Of a stretch of 64,000 nucleotides of DNA, positions 1 to 36,697 are shown one piece after another. Positions within the stretch are counted from its first letter, which is position 1; the number at the start of each line of letters is the position of its first letter. Source of the stretch: Saccharina japonica (lineage: Eukaryota > Sar > Phaeophyceae > Laminariales > Laminariaceae); assembly GCA_008828725.1 (NCBI GenBank), contig MEHQ01004185.1, forward strand, positions 1-64,000, read 5' to 3'. Position numbers and translations under genes: made by a program. The notes beneath the pieces are model-generated. The model ran no database searches and was not told the DNA's origin. It saw only the letters and a list, made by a program, of their open reading frames with translations.

Positions 1-910
1 GCAAGCCCTTCCGCCGATTTAGACACAACGCCTGCATCATCGGCGTACAGCATACCCCATACTACTCTACGTACACGTGGTGATGTGTGACAGACAAAAT
101 GAAACAAAGAATAACCAAAAACAACACCTATTACCTGGATACCTGGTATGATATATACATTAAACAGAGGAAGACAACGAAAGAACGAAAGAAAAGCGGT
201 TGAAACTATATTACGTTTTGATGAATTCCCGTGGGCATCTCGTGGCAAGAAGTAAGTGACAAGCGGCAAGTACCACAGCACCAACTATTTCGTAGGGCTC
301 GTATAGGTTAGGTTAGGTAGGGTTGGTTTCCTTTTCCAACCTGAAAGAATGACGCGTGTGTCGAGGCTCTGTCTCTACGGAGAGAGATGGCAGAGGTGGC
401 ACCGAAGTGTCCGTGAAGATCACTTGTGTAGAAGAAGAAAAGTCATGGTTTGAATAGGCGCTTATGTGACCATAATGGAAAGAAGATTGACCTCAGGGAG
501 ATCAATGGAAAGGGAAGAAGATAAGAGAAGAGAAGAAGAGATGGAAGAGGAGTAGAGTAGAGAAGTAGAGTAGAGTAGAGTGATCGAGGTGGGCGGTGCC
601 TGCACCTGATAATCCCGGTACAATGTCCATGCTAGGGGCAGTTACATTCTACCGTAGTGTGTACTATTCCCTGTAATGTTCTCTACAACGTTAAAGGAAC
701 GTTCTAGCAACGTTCTCAGCATCGTTCCTGATGAAAATGCTTGGGACAAACAATGTGGCGCACTACGAGTAAGACAAACTCGTAATCTATCCGCATATTG
801 CAATAACCCGAATATCTAGACTAAGATACTCATATACTCGTATCAGTGCGTAGTGACTGCACATCACAATAGATACGTATGGATCTCAACGTCCATATGC
901 TAACACAAGC
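1..910. other. Left edge, no gene seen
   Basis: No coding signal recognised. It has a degenerate GGTTAGG run near 306-325 and a short AGTAG(A) microrepeat at about 550-583. The words around 80-170 (TGTGACAGACAA ... AAACAGAG) recur near 27385-27445, so part is dispersed repeat. Confidence 0.4.
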
Positions 911-1250
911 CATGTATTATCTTCGCCTTTCCTTTCTCTCTCCTTCCTACATTCGTAAGTCTGATCCGGCGTCACAGAGTAGGCTCTTCTCCCTTCTACC
1001 TCCTCCCCCACTGCGGACGGTTTTTGCCTCCCTTGCATTTTTATCGCAAGAAGATTTCAGCACTTTCTACCCTCCTCGTCAACCCTCTCTCGTCGAATTG
1101 TGCTTTACCCACGCCATAATATGCGCTCTCGACAGTTATTTGGTGTCATTTGAGCTTGAAAAAGTCAATAATACAGAGACTCGAACCCTCGACCTCCAAC
1201 CTAACAGGCTTCGTGGTTAACTGTTATTAATATACCACCGAGGCGACCGG
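911..1250 (-). repeat. tRNA-derived SINE-like repeat, copy 1
   Basis: Reverse-oriented copy: the head at 1250 reads (minus strand) CCGGTCGCCTCGGTGGT, then a GGGTTCGAGTCTC box-B-like word, then a body ending in a purine-rich tail. It lies head-to-head with copy 2. Box A-like and box B-like spacing suggests tRNA ancestry and RNA polymerase III transcription; the parent tRNA was not identified. Confidence 0.6.
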
Positions 1251-1310
1251 AGAGGTCCCTCGTAGTTGGTTAGGAAAAACAAAATGTACTCATACGAGTG
1301 TATACCACAA

Positions 1311-1625
1311 GCGGGTCGCCCCGGTGGTCTAACTAGTAGCCACGAAGCCTGTAGGGCCGGATGTCGAGGGTTCGATTTTCCCCATGGAGGTTTTTATTCT
1401 CAAATGACACCGACTGTCGAGAGCGCTTATTATAGCGTGGGTAAGCAAAATTCGACGAGAGTTGACGAGGGAAGAAAGTGCTGAAATCTTCTCGCGATAA
1501 AAATGCAAAGCAAGAACCGTAGTGGGGGAGGAGGGAGAGGAGCCTGCTTTGTGACCCCCGGATCTGAGTTACGACTATTAATAGGGAGGGAGAAAGGCGA
1601 AAGTGCCAAGATAATGAATGGGATG
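1311..1625 (+). repeat. tRNA-derived SINE-like repeat, copy 2
   Basis: Same element in plus orientation: GGTCGCCCCGGTGGTCTAAC head, GGGTTCGATTTTCC box B variant, then CTCAAATGACACCGACTGTC and TCTTCTCGCGATAA in the body, with a tail near ATAATGAATGGGATGG. Together with copy 1 it makes an inverted repeat around 1280. Confidence 0.6.
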
Positions 1626-2829
1626 GAAAATAGGAAAAAAAAACGAAAAGAGGGGAAAAGGCTGGAAATGACTGCCCAGATACCTGAACGAATTACTGTA
1701 TTTGTTTTTGTGCTTGATTTCGTTCAATGAGACAATGAATGGGCCACCCGGGGATGATAGTTCTTGCTCCCCCGAAAAAAGACACGCCTTCTTTCCTGAA
1801 ATGGTAGGAAATAGGGGACTGTTTGCCGTAAAATTTCGGTTGCAAGTGAGGAAACACGCATCCCTGCCTATTTCGAGAACGGAATATTATATGGAAGTAC
1901 ACCGTATATATGTGACCTGCCTTGGGTTCCACATCTGATGTCAGATTTTGTTCCCCTCAAAACCCGTAGTTCGCGCAATGGAAGTGTCCCACTCAGGTTG
2001 CAAAAACGAGTTTCGATCAAATCCTCGATCTCACAGCTGTGTTTTTTTTTTCTTTTTAAATATACTACGTATACATAAATAAGTATCCTTATTATCACTT
2101 ATTGCCGGGAGTTGTCCCCGACAGTGGTGACGGGTACCAATACCGAACCGAAACGTGAATACCGGGATCCCGGCGTCGGTGCGATGCCGAAACTCGTAAA
2201 AAAAGCGGGTTCGGTATCGGGATTATACCGATACCGGAATAATACCGGAAATACCGGAATTGAACGCAACCTTCTGGAAACATGCGGTGATTTTATTTAG
2301 CTTTATTGGGAACAGCGCGTACGTCAAAATTACTGCTGCACGAAATAACAACGAGACCAGCAGGTCTAGATTATGCCGTACAGGACAACAGCCCAGTCAG
2401 TGTTGTAGACGCTGTGGCATAGGAGACAGCCCCGTGCTGTCGCTTTTCACTGGTCATCATATCACTCTCCAAGACGTCCGCAAGTCTATTTATTGTTACA
2501 AACCTGTTTTGGCCTCCATGGCTTAACTACAGTAGGTTTTATTTCTTCCACCACGTGTATCAGCACCACCCTGAGTATCCATTCGCACCAGCGTTAGCCT
2601 CTGCTACCACGCTATTTCGCTGACACCCCTAGTGTTCCCTGATACAGAGCTACTCTCGGATCGAAAAGCAACACCACTACTAAATACATGTACGTATGTC
2701 GTATACGAAGTACTTCGTATATATGTGAACCACCCCATTGGCTGAAGGAATACGATGGATACTATCCTTGCTATAAATAACGGGTATACCACTTATCTTA
2801 CCGCGGAGAAATGCAGAGCTAACCTAGGC
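1626..2829. other. Intergenic, TACCGG-rich patch
   Basis: No gene recognised. At 2126-2262 the words ATACCGG, GATACCGG and CCGGAAT recur many times in both senses, a cryptic simple repeat. The rest shows nothing definite. Confidence 0.4.
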
Positions 2830-3740
2830 ACACATTGCGCGACAGCACTAATTACGAACCACCTGTATGGGTGAGCGGGGACCTTGATCACCGGGATACC
2901 ACCAACACATCTGCATCGCGAAAACGCTGCAACATTAATCGCCTCCAGAACGAAGCGCCAAAACAAGAAATAGTGGACGAGACTCGAGCGTCTCCGGGTG
3001 GAAAATCCATGGATGTATCATGTTGTCTGGGTCGCGTATGACATGCATTTTTGAGACGATCAAACACCGCCGTCCACGGTACCTTAACGGCAGAGATGTG
3101 CGTGTAGTTGCCCTTGCACACGCTGAGCTGAATATGCAACTAGCCGAATATATCGCGTATATTTGAAAACACGGGGGGGCACATGGGCATTGATTAGTCT
3201 CGAATGCCACTCATAACATCTTCGATGAGTCTCGAGCCAGGCGACCTGTGTAAAAAAATGTAGCATTTAGCCCCTTTGCGGCTGCCGTCGTGCCCCCACA
3301 TATCAACGACCTATCAATATATACTTTTTGTGTACAGTGGTAAACCAAGAGTCGTTCAGAGGCTTTGCTTTTCGTTGCAATTTCCTGGTGGCTCCTGGTT
3401 CAGAGCAAGTATTTCCTTCTGTGCCTCTCTCGATACATGTGTACACATCTCTCCTATCCCTGCTCAAGCGCTTTATCCCGCTGTCGAGCCTATTGGTTGA
3501 AATATCCCGATTGATGTTCCAACCCGACCAACAGAACCGGATTCGGATCATCGTTGAGCTTCCGAGATCAGGGTGTACAGCACTAAGCAATGTTCCAGGG
3601 CGAGGAGCCGGACCGCCCTCAACACGCAAATTCCGCTACCGACGGAAAAAAATGAACGAGTGGTGTTCTACCGGCTTAAGCACGTCACGAAATACGAAAA
3701 AAAAACTTAATATGCGACGGCAGGAAGTATAACCCAAAGC
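2830..3740. repeat. 3' flank of gene 1, duplicated beside gene 2
   Basis: Words in order here (ATACCACCAACA, ATCGCGAAAACG, GACGAGACTCGAG; then GTGCCTCTC, GGGCGAGGAGCCGG) recur at 38230-38345 and at 38900-39180, and again at 39430-39700. This shows that the tandem duplication reaches past the gene into the 3' flank. No conserved reading frame was convincing in both copies. Confidence 0.6.
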
Positions 3741-4831
3741 GTCTGAAGGGTCCCCAATTAAGCACTTATACACCTCACGCAAACCACCTTTCTCGAGAAA
3801 ACACTGCAAGCTATCACCCGATAGCCAATCTCACGGGCTGAACCTCTTACAGCTACAAACGAAGGGGTAGTAGTGGAAAACACACAATGGATCCAAAGAG
3901 AGTGAGCTGCCAGATTGAGGAGGGCCCGCCAGTCATAAATATTTTGAACAAACCAAAAAAAATATGCCGTGCCACCATCGCAGCACGTGTCTACCACAGA
4001 CACCGCATCAAAACTGGTGCTACCGCGCTTCCGTCCCTCGAGCAACGAGTGGTTTTGTACCTCGCTCGAAATTGGACGCACACGTACTTTTGTGGCCGCA
4101 TGCTATACGGTAGAGGCGCACTAACCGTTGTTTTACTGAGGCTCCTCGCGTGAGAGAGCTCTATACTAATAGCAAGTGATATATACTAATAGTAAGCCAT
4201 CCAAACATTGGTTATAGAGGTCACTAAAAAATGCTGCTAGCCGATGAACGATCGTGTGTCTTAAGTATCAATTGAAAAATCGACGCAACACAAAAAAAAG
4301 GAAATTCCGACTGTTTTTTGGGTGAACCCATTCATAACTGAAAAACTTACCCCCCACTAATTCCAATTAGTGTTTCCCCAAATATGTGGCACCAGTTCTT
4401 AAGGGGTTAAAGAACAAAGAACGCACCGTCGTCCAGAAAATGTTTCCGCCAAAAAAGTGCTATATTTCTCGTAGCACGTGTCCCGCAGAGTAGCAAACGA
4501 TCTCATCACCGTGCGTATCAAGAAAACACGAAAGCTTTTCAAAAGACGTGAGAGACTGCGAAGAAGGGAGAGAGAGGTGGTCGCTCTATTATAGTTAGGC
4601 CGAGTGGCTACCATCGGCTGAAAATACTGGACTTGAGAAAAAAGCGACACCCCTACCTACGTAGCAGCAGCCATTAAGCCAAGCGGAAGGCGAGAAAGTA
4701 TACAACCCCAACTTGGCGGGGATAACACATCCCACTTACACTCGAACCGACGGGTTCGGCATCACGAAGGATCACCACGTTGCCATAGAGCGGCAATGTT
4801 TTTTTTTTCATATTGACTGTAGATACGAGTA
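3741..4831. other. Region downstream of gene 1 stop, with repeat fragments
   Basis: It should contain the gene 1 3'UTR next to 4832. Fragments of repeat family R1 are visible at about 4098-4125 (GCATGCTATACGGTAGAGG) and 4380-4490 (AAAAAAGTGCTA ... CGTAGCACG). No other gene is seen. Confidence 0.4.
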
Positions 4832-28672
<23,841 letters not shown>

Positions 28673-28860
28673 TATTTACCGCTACTGTTGACCGGCTCTC
28701 GGCGTTGCTGGTGCCGTTTGCAGGAAGCTTGGAACGACGCCGTTATGCTGCGCCGTCGTTTGCGGTCGTTGCAAATAAATGCAAGAAAGACGTCACGCGT
28801 GCCGTCGGCCGTGATGGATATCCTGGTGCACCGTGGGGCGTCTATTTCTAACTCGCTAGT
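28673..28860 (-). promoter_or_regulatory. Proximal 5' flank of gene 1
   Basis: This stretch upstream of the ATG is related to 63821-63970 upstream of gene 2: both share a GACG(C/T)CACGCGTG block and nearby GC-rich words. It should hold the 5'UTR and core promoter, but no TATA box or initiator can be assigned with confidence. Confidence 0.35.
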
Positions 28861-30413
28861 TGTATAGTCAGAACCAACAACCCGTACCGTAACAGCAGTA
28901 GCCTCCATATGAATACGCGGGAAACGTATATTATCCGTCCCCTTGCCCAGAGGAATAGTTTGAGGTAAAAATGTATACAGCAGTCTATTCACATCGGTAT
29001 CTACATATATATAATATATTATATAATGTATATCAGGTATATTATTCAAGGGTCCCCTTCGGGATGTGGGCGGCGTGACAGCCAGGGGGCGTCGCTAGTT
29101 GAAAATCGACGCACAGGCAACATCCTCGTTGCTCATATTGGAGCGAAAAGGGGTCATGGGCTAATGCTACTGCTGTATGCCGCAAAAGGAAGACGTATAC
29201 TCGTAGTAGTGGTCAGCAGGAGCCCCCTCGCAGCTCCAGGCATATATCGAGGTACTTACTACTACTGCTGTATGGCTCAAAGGAAAGCGTAGTATAGTCA
29301 GCATGTAAGCGTAGGAGTCAGCAGGTAAGCGCAGTAGTCAGCAGGTCCACTGCCTACTACAAAACGCTTTTCTTTGACCAATGCAGTAGGGCATGCCTCG
29401 TGTATGCTTCAACAAGAAGAAGAAGAACTGCGAGGGTGGTAGCATACCTGTTGATTTAGTGGGATAGTGCAACAAAATAACGAATTGTAATATGAACAGA
29501 TCGTTGAGTTTAGTGCTTTATGCACAATAGGACTGCCGCTGTACTACTGTAACGTCGAATACTGTCTGTTGCTACATAGTTCGTCACATGTGCTGGCACC
29601 TGGTGGTAAATGACATGGGTGAACCAGCGAATGCTACACGAGTTCCGATGTTGTACAATTGCTTGGCGACCACAATCGTATAGGTGCGTGTTGCGAACTA
29701 ATACGGAGGACCAAAGTAAATAGGGCCAAACATTGTTAGTGAAAATAGGTAAATATACGGGTTTTATCCTTTGCCGTAGGTCCTATTTGCTGTGGTCCCC
29801 TGTAATACGTCTGTTCCGGTTTCGCCATGATGAGTTGAAGTTCATGTTCAACGCCTTGGTGCTGCTGTGTGGTTGAGTGGAGCTACAAATCTTGATGTAC
29901 TCTTCATATATGCCGGTGGCATGATGACTTACTGTACTTGTTGGAATTTAATTCCTCCAGAAACCGGCACTTCGTGACGCAATTGCCGAGACAGTTATGT
30001 GAGTAGACATATGTAGAAGGATGTTAGACTTTGCGCATAGGTTTCCTTGGTTTCCGTGGTTTTCGGCTTTCGGGAATGATATGAGTGACCAATGTTGAAG
30101 ATCATGCTGCACATTGTCGGATGGCAAAGATGATAATACTTATGTGAGAAAGCAGTTAGCTGGTATCAGACTATGAAAATCGAAAGAGGGCTGTTGTTGA
30201 AAACATGACGGGGCAATGCATGTCAGCAAGCAGTCACCATCTCCAATTCCGTTGGCGATGGGCCAATAATAATGCCCATGATTGTGGAGGCCGCTGCCGC
30301 TTCTATTGGATCGTCCAGAGTCGGAGTTGTAACTGCTGTCGGTATTATTATTGTCTTGCATCTGGGTCGGCCCCCATTTTGAGCGTTGTTGTCCTTGTTG
30401 GAGATGCCACGGA
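28861..30413. other. Intergenic region upstream of gene 1
   Basis: No gene recognised. TACTGCTGTATG words occur at about 29168 and 29264. GTCAGCAGGTAAGCGnAGTAGTCAGCAGG is repeated near 29300-29350. An R2 element is at 29700-29806. The words at 30088-30135 (GATCATGCTGCAC... GGATGGCAAAGAT) repeat those at 27945-27980. Confidence 0.4.
29700..29806. mobile_element. MITE family R2, copy 2
   Basis: ATACGGAGGACCAAAGTAAA left end and GGTCCTATTTGCTGTGGTCC right end, a 107-bp foldback. Confidence 0.75.
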
Positions 30414-30689
30414 GACGCGTGCTGCGATAGAGGTAACACTTTTTTTTCACATTTTCTTCATTTGTTTCTGAGGAACGGGGCTTCTTAACCCAAAACCGGG
30501 CGGAATTCCATTTTTTTCGTAATTGCAGTAGGTTTCGTTGTATGGTTAGGACATGGGATTGTCCAGCGGGTATTCGTATAGCACTTTCGTTTTCCTCCAA
30601 AACTTGTTTTGGCTACGTAAGGTATGGAGTTCCTCAGGTGACCACGCGCAGAAACAAATTCCGCCACATCTACCGCGTAGTATGCGCCA
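30414..30689 (+). mobile_element. MITE family R1, copy
   Basis: Begins GACGCGTGCTGCGATAGAGG and ends ATCTACCGCGTAGTATGCG. The interior follows the family: CTTAACCCAAAA, then GCACTTTCGTTTTCCTCCAAAA, GGAGTTCCTCAGGTGACCAC. Confidence 0.7.
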
Positions 30690-31675
30690 CGAGTCAGCCA
30701 GGTCGGTGTAATAAACGAGCGGCAAGGATGAATGTAGGGGGATTCCGTCGATTACAGTAGTCGTTCGGGTTTATCGAGGCACAGAAGAAGGCTGTCCCTA
30801 CAGGTAGGTGTATGTAGATGGTTCTGCTCAGAGCGACATACAGCAGTTGTCCACCATGGCAAAACACTTCGCCTCTGAGGTCGACACCTACCCTTCTCAA
30901 TGTCTACCTGTTTTGCGCAATAGTAATGGCCGTTGACAATTGTGTCGCACAAACACGAAGGGAGTTACAGTATAATCGGTGGAACATCATACCACGGGGC
31001 CCAACTTGAACTTCAAAACATATACGCCGTAGTTTGACAATTATAATAGAAGATTCTTCCGATATTACCTCAAAGTCGATACCGCGTTGCGGAATATCTC
31101 TGAGTTTTCCTCTTTTTTTTCCGTTGGCGAGAGCCCTGCTGTCGAAATTGATGTTACGAATAAACAGCAACACGTATTCGTTTTTTGAGGTGTAGCTCAT
31201 AGATAGGGAGGTCTGCCAGGCACTTGTGCAATGTTTAACTACTCGACTGAAACGACGTTTGGCATGTTTCGGTCGTCGGCTATGATTATACTTCGGATGT
31301 TATGGCTCCGCCGTGTTACTGCTGTGTTTTGTCAAGGATTAAATCGTTAGTGTTGTCTATGTTGTCCTTGGTGATATCTAAAATGCCCCGGCCATTGTAA
31401 GTGTCGTGGTAAACTTCCAAGAGATATGAGTATACATTGTCGACGATATGTTCGAAATCAGCTGTTTGTTGTTCCTTTGATATAACATGATGCTTTAGAA
31501 GAAAGAGTCTTCGACAGTGGCAGTGTGTTGCTAAATAGATTGATTGCAGTAGTACAATCTGCAAGCAAGGCGGGGCTTATATTGCTCTCGCCGACGACCA
31601 GCACTACTGTTTTAGCGAAAGGAGATGTCATATTTGTCACGCATTGATTGGCACGGTAACACGGGAGCGACCAAC
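30690..31675 (-). other. Possible decayed minus-strand ORFs
   Basis: Minus-strand frames at 30904-31200 and 31316-31564 have non-repetitive, protein-like composition (for example RNINFDSRALANGKK and GRGILDITKDNIDN), but they are short, lack splice or homology support and match no family I know. I record them as unexplained rather than as genes. Confidence 0.2.
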
Positions 31676-32008
31676 GACGCATGCTACCATAGAGGTGCAC
31701 CATGTTTTTTTTTCTGGGGGGGAGTCACTTGAGGAGCTCTATACTCCACCCCAGGAACGTTGTTTGAAGGAAAACAGAAGCGCTATCATACCCGATGATC
31801 AACCCCATCCATGGTCTAACAAGACAACGAGAAATATGGCGAACCGATTATAGAATTCCGTCGCATCGATTTTGGGCTAAGGGGGCGTTAATAGCCTTTA
31901 ATAGCCTTTAACAGCCTGTAATAGCCTTTAATAGCCGTTAGTAGCCTCTTAATAGATCATTCAGAAAAGGTTTTGGCCAAAAAAGTGCTACCTCTACCGT
32001 AGCACGCT
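31676..32008 (-). mobile_element. MITE family R1, copy with internal 11-bp repeats
   Basis: Left end GACGCATGCTACCATAGAGG, right end CTACCTCTACCGTAGCACGC. At about 31888-31952 the unit AATAGCCTTT is repeated about six times, an expansion not seen in other copies. Confidence 0.7.
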
Positions 32009-32474
32009 TTTCCAACATGCCGCCACAGATTATACGAAAGGAAAGCATATGCCACGGTTTCAGTTTCAGTATCACACTTGAGGGCCACCTTGTCTCCATC
32101 CGGTCTCCGCTGAACAAAACCTATTTACCGGCGAAACAGGGCGAAAGGCAATTCGCTCTGGCAAAGGTCTTGGAGTGTCACGTTGAGGGCTTCAGGGGCG
32201 AACGTGGAGGGCATGACGAAACTTCGTCCCCACAAAATGAGAGATACTCTCTTGAGTACATTATCACCACGCTCAGACTCCGCTTTGACGTTGCACACAC
32301 TTCCGTCAACACGGCGTCATCACCCAACGATACCTTAAGCGTGAAGTGGGCGGTAAGACCGTCGGGCAGGATGAAGGCGGCGGTGCCTTTAGACGGAGCA
32401 CAAAGCGCTGATATTCCTCGAGAACGTACAGCTCGGCTGCGATGGGTCGTTCTGGGCATGTCTTGTCTGTCCCA

Positions 32475-32675
32475 GCAGTGCATCTACACCACCAATACGC
32501 GACATATGTTAAGAATATCTTATTTTTGGCCAGACCGGAATCAGCATGTAAGAGACTGGGTGTGTTCCACACTATGTTTCAGTACAAAAACGTCGCGTTC
32601 ATATTTCCCCCCAGAAGATATCAGTCTCAAATTCCCAACTATCAGATTATTAACATATGTTGCGCGTACTGTATA
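32475..32675 (+). mobile_element. MITE-like family R5, diverged copy
   Basis: Contains TTATTTTTGGCCAGACCGGAAT and GTGTGTTCCACACTATGTTTCAG in the same order as 24300-24481, at lower similarity. Confidence 0.45.
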
Positions 32676-32701
32676 ATTCAGAGACCACCTAACCTATGTC
32701 T

Positions 32702-32965
32702 GACGCATGCTACGATAGAGGTGCACCATGTTTCTGCCTTCTAAGGGTGGTTACTTGAAGAGCTTTACACCTCACCCCGAACTGACTATTATAGGGGGAA
32801 AGTAAAAGTACTATATATCCGACTGGCAATCCCACGGCCGAGGTATCCGAGGAAAACTTTTGCAACAAAAATAATGATCAGAGTCCGACGATTTTGGGTT
32901 AAGGAGCTCGATCGTTCGAAAATAATTTCAGACAAAAAAGTGCTATCTGTATCGTAGCACGCGTC
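32702..32965 (-). mobile_element. MITE family R1, full copy with 4-bp target duplication
   Basis: 264 bp from GACGCATGCTACGATAGAGG to TGTATCGTAGCACGCGTC, flanked by GTCT on both sides. Good type copy for the family. Confidence 0.8.
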
Positions 32966-35900
32966 GTCTTGAAGAGCACTGATAGCAAAACAGTGTCGAA
33001 AACGTGGTGCTGTTGTTCGAGTCTTAGCCGAGATGTGAGGAATCGAGCAAGTTCGCCCTGCTCTGTCCCGTTGAAACTAATGAGGAGGCGGTCAACCCCA
33101 GTTTTGTCATGGTGGACACTAGGGAGGTCAACCTGGTTTGTCGAACGCTCTTGTCGGTTGACCATGAAGGATAACAATATGGTTGAGAGCAGTGTAGGAG
33201 ATAGCGGCGTCGGACATCATCGTTGCGAAGCCAAGCGAAACGTTTATATATATGAATATATTACAAAACTGGCAGCGCGCCGGGGCGCCGTGTGGTATCC
33301 GTGTCGTGAATAGACGACCCAGAGCTTAATTCAAGCAAACGGGATATTGGATAACAGCATGGAACGAGGTCGAATTCCCTTGCACCCTGTCGGTACGTTT
33401 TCGTATTCGAAGCCGTCAACGGTATGTATTTTAACTGAACCTGCTGTCGCCCGTACGATATAGCAGCGATAAACGTAGGGACTTGGTGTCTCCCTGGTCG
33501 GGACTGATGCATGCATGTATGTGTGGTGCGGCTGACACATTGTCAGTGGGTTTCATATATACGAAGTTTCCGTGCCTGTCACGAAGAAGAGTTAGTTGGC
33601 CTTGATGGTGCCAGTTGTTCCCCTCCCTCGTAGTTGTGGTCATTGTCGTTGACATCGGAGATGGCGGTTCGACGACGTTTGGAAGCTCGTGTTTTTGTCT
33701 CAATGAAAAATTGCTTGAAGTACTCGGGGGTAAGTCAAATGTTTCGCACAAGGGTGCAATTGGGCGGTCGAAGTTCTCACGAGGGCAGACACCGCTGAGT
33801 CAGCAGGAGGAGCAACAGCTTGGCGTTCATTTGTCGGATTCGTCGGCTTTGTTGTGTGAACAAATAACAGAATGTTCTCCCATGTTACGAAAATGTTAAC
33901 TGGAAGTATTCGCTCTTCTTGCGTGGTGAGTCCAAAAATATACCACATACGGTATATACACACATGGCCTCGGAGCTGGAGATGTATACCAATAGTAGTA
34001 GAGTACGTTCCACTGCAGCATTGATAGTGATTTCTCCTGTTAGGTAATAAGGTGACCTCTTACGCGTGCTACGATGGAGAGAGGTGGCACCCCTTATTTT
34101 TCGAGAGAGGTTATCCCTAAACCTCGAGAAACTTTCTTACCTCGCCAAAGCACTGCCTTCGGGAAACGAAGCGTGCTGTTCCATGGTTGATGGGGGTGGA
34201 AGAACTTCCTGGCCAAACTATTTATGACTGCCTAATAGCGACTATTACAGTAGTTCAGGGGGTGTTTTTTTCTGGCAATAGCCCATCAGTTCAAGTCATT
34301 AGTATATTTTTATGCATCCATCCCTACCCTTATTATGTGTCGTACTATTACACGTATGACTATGCCGACACCGTCGTACCTTCCACCCCAGCCGGTTGAC
34401 CTGGCACAGGTCAGCCACGCGATATCATAGACGGTGTACACTGATAACCAATATACTATTTCACTTCTAGACAATGTAGTACAATCCTCGACTATCCCCA
34501 GTCGAGTATTTCTTGAACATCGTTCGTGTTTTCAACCGCGACATCATGCTAAACACTCAGGGCCCATCTGAACGAACATCGGTTTGATTGAAAGTGAATA
34601 GCAAGTAATCCAATAGAACATAATTTCGGGAAAAAATGACTTTTGGTCCCCTATCGAGGAATGAATGGTGTGTTGCGTTAAAAAATCGAATAACGCACAA
34701 GGGTCAACGAACATCCGTGAGCAACCAACGAGGCGACCTGCGGCCTGTGTGCTCCCCAGGGCGCCGCTGCCAGCAGAAACATATTCTGCCGGCACCGGTC
34801 AGGAGGCTATCACTCTAGGGGTGTCTTGGGTGGGCTGGAGCAGCCCCGAAGCCCCATGCGGGTAGCAGCGACGGGGATACAGCGATCGAACTTCTACGCC
34901 AAGTCGCGACTTGGTCGGTGCTCGTGTGGTTTGGGAGGCAAAAAAGGGTGAAAACATGGGTTTGCGACGGCCTTCATTACGTTTTAGGCGCCGCAAGCGG
35001 TCTACCCTGTGCTAGGGCCCGTCGGAACTCGCGCTGGGGCTGATCCGGTGGCCGTGCTTCTCGGGAACGGTGGATCTCGCCCTCTGAATCAGTCGACGAC
35101 ATGGCTCAAGTTTGCGTGGCTTCCTTCGGTTTCATGGAACACGCCATGTCGAGTTGGATTAACTCCCCAATTCAATAAAACGAAGAGCAAAAAAAGTCCC
35201 AAAATACTTCTTGTGGAGTTCCGTTTTTGTTTTTCTTTGAAATGGGAAAATTGGAAATGTCTTGCTGGTTATTCGTTTTTCGACCAAAGCCTGCCACCTT
35301 TATTCGAGCACGAGGTCCGTGGAGAAACAAGAAACGCCAGAGGGGAAGGTGGAAACCGTCTATAGCTCCGTTCGGGAGGAACGTCCTCTCAACGAGGTGT
35401 CCACCAGCAACAGCACATGCGGAATAGTAGTCGGAATGCTGAACGTGCGAATGAGCGACGAGTAGCGGGCGTAACAGCCGATATCGAAAAGAGGGGGTAA
35501 CCATTTTCCTCAAACCAATACTGTGCGAGTGAAGGAATCGACTTGGAATCTGTCCAGCAAAGAAAAGAAAGACCTACATATATATACGTAAGAACTAAGT
35601 TAAACCATCAACTAAAATAGGAAACCCAGCCTTACCCCGGATTGATATTATCGTTACAAGTAAGTGCCCTGTGCTGCAGTAGTAGTACTGGTATCATAGC
35701 CGCCGTACTTCAGTGGACGTGCCAAGGTATTGCAGTCAACAAAAAATATAAATTAGTCTTCACACTTCTCGGGTTTTGTTTTTCCCCATCCTCTCATCCT
35801 TCATCCTCGCCCTTCTTCTTCCAGCTCTGTCCATCGCCGCCACGCAGATCCGGGCCCACATAGGACAGGCACTTGTCTGCCCTTCTCACTAGGGCAAAGA

Positions 35901-36270
35901 CGTGCCTGCGATTTTATCGCTATATATAATTATTATATGATTTGCCTTCCGACAATGTGCAGGACATTATTCATTCAGAATGAAAAAGCTGACCCTATTT
36001 GTCGAATACCACCAATCTCCTCCAACCAGTTCTCCTCCCCTCCGTGTACTCAATATAATACGCACTACCACCGTTCACCCAAATATTGTACCTGCTACAT
36101 ATCTATGTTCCCCTTCTTCATCCAATGATCGACAAACCTCATACCTGAACATATTTCGTGACGACCGGCCGACAAAATCCCAAAGCAATAAATCCTCCCA
36201 CTCATTTCCCCCCCACTGCAGGACAAGTCAAGCATTTACTATCCTTCTTCCGTTCAATTGCGTATGTTAA
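32966..36270. other. Intergenic region, no confirmed gene
   Basis: Minus-strand frames at 32899-33177 and 33331-33751 look protein-like in places (VDRLLISFNGTEQGELARFL; GFEYENVPTGCKGIRP) but are broken between frames near 33475. An R1 end is at about 34062-34090. An R5 fragment may be present at 35600-35680. Nothing else is supported. Confidence 0.25.
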
Positions 36271-36274
36271 TCCC

Positions 36275-36598
36275 CTACTCAGCATCTATGTGCCAACCCC
36301 ACGTCATCGGCATCAGCCCCCCCCCATCTTCCCTCCTTCCTCTCCTCGCTTGACGATCCCTTAAGGCGAGCTTATACCGGTGAACTCGGCGTGAGATCGC
36401 CACCTGTGAGGTCACTGAAATAATCTGAAGGAGGCGTTCCTTGCAGATTCCTTTCTTGGCCATGGCCCCCCCGTCCCTTCCTCCGACCACGCTTGTCGCT
36501 AGCTGGTCGATGAATTCGCTGCCTTCTTTTCCGAGGCGCCCAAAGCTTTCCACCGCAAGGGTGGCAAGTTTATGGCTGCGCTCGTCGAAGGACACATG
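36275..36598 (-). pseudogene. LINE-like reverse transcriptase C-terminal fragment
   Basis: A minus-strand frame of 106 residues reads FDERSHKLATLAVESFGRLG, then GSEFIDQLATSV, KERLLQIISVTSQVAISRR and YKLALRDRQ. The 'L..LAVESFGRLG..G..FI..LA' pattern is typical of the tail after the reverse transcriptase domain in some non-LTR-type elements. No catalytic RT motif is present; it is a truncated 3' scrap next to C-rich sequence. Confidence 0.4.
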
Positions 36599-36697
36599 TC
36601 CAACGCGAGCGCTATATAGAACGGCTCATAATAGTTTTCTTCTCTCGTGCGCTAGTAGTAGTACCGCCGCGTCGATTCGTGCATACACACGGTAGGC

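Noticed and set aside
32017..32676. 219-residue plus-strand ORF
   Set aside because: Runs into an R5 element copy and has no recognisable domain; the opposite strand is equally open.
35009..35465. Overlapping ORFs of 60-118 residues
   Set aside because: No motifs, open on both strands and with no splice or homology support.
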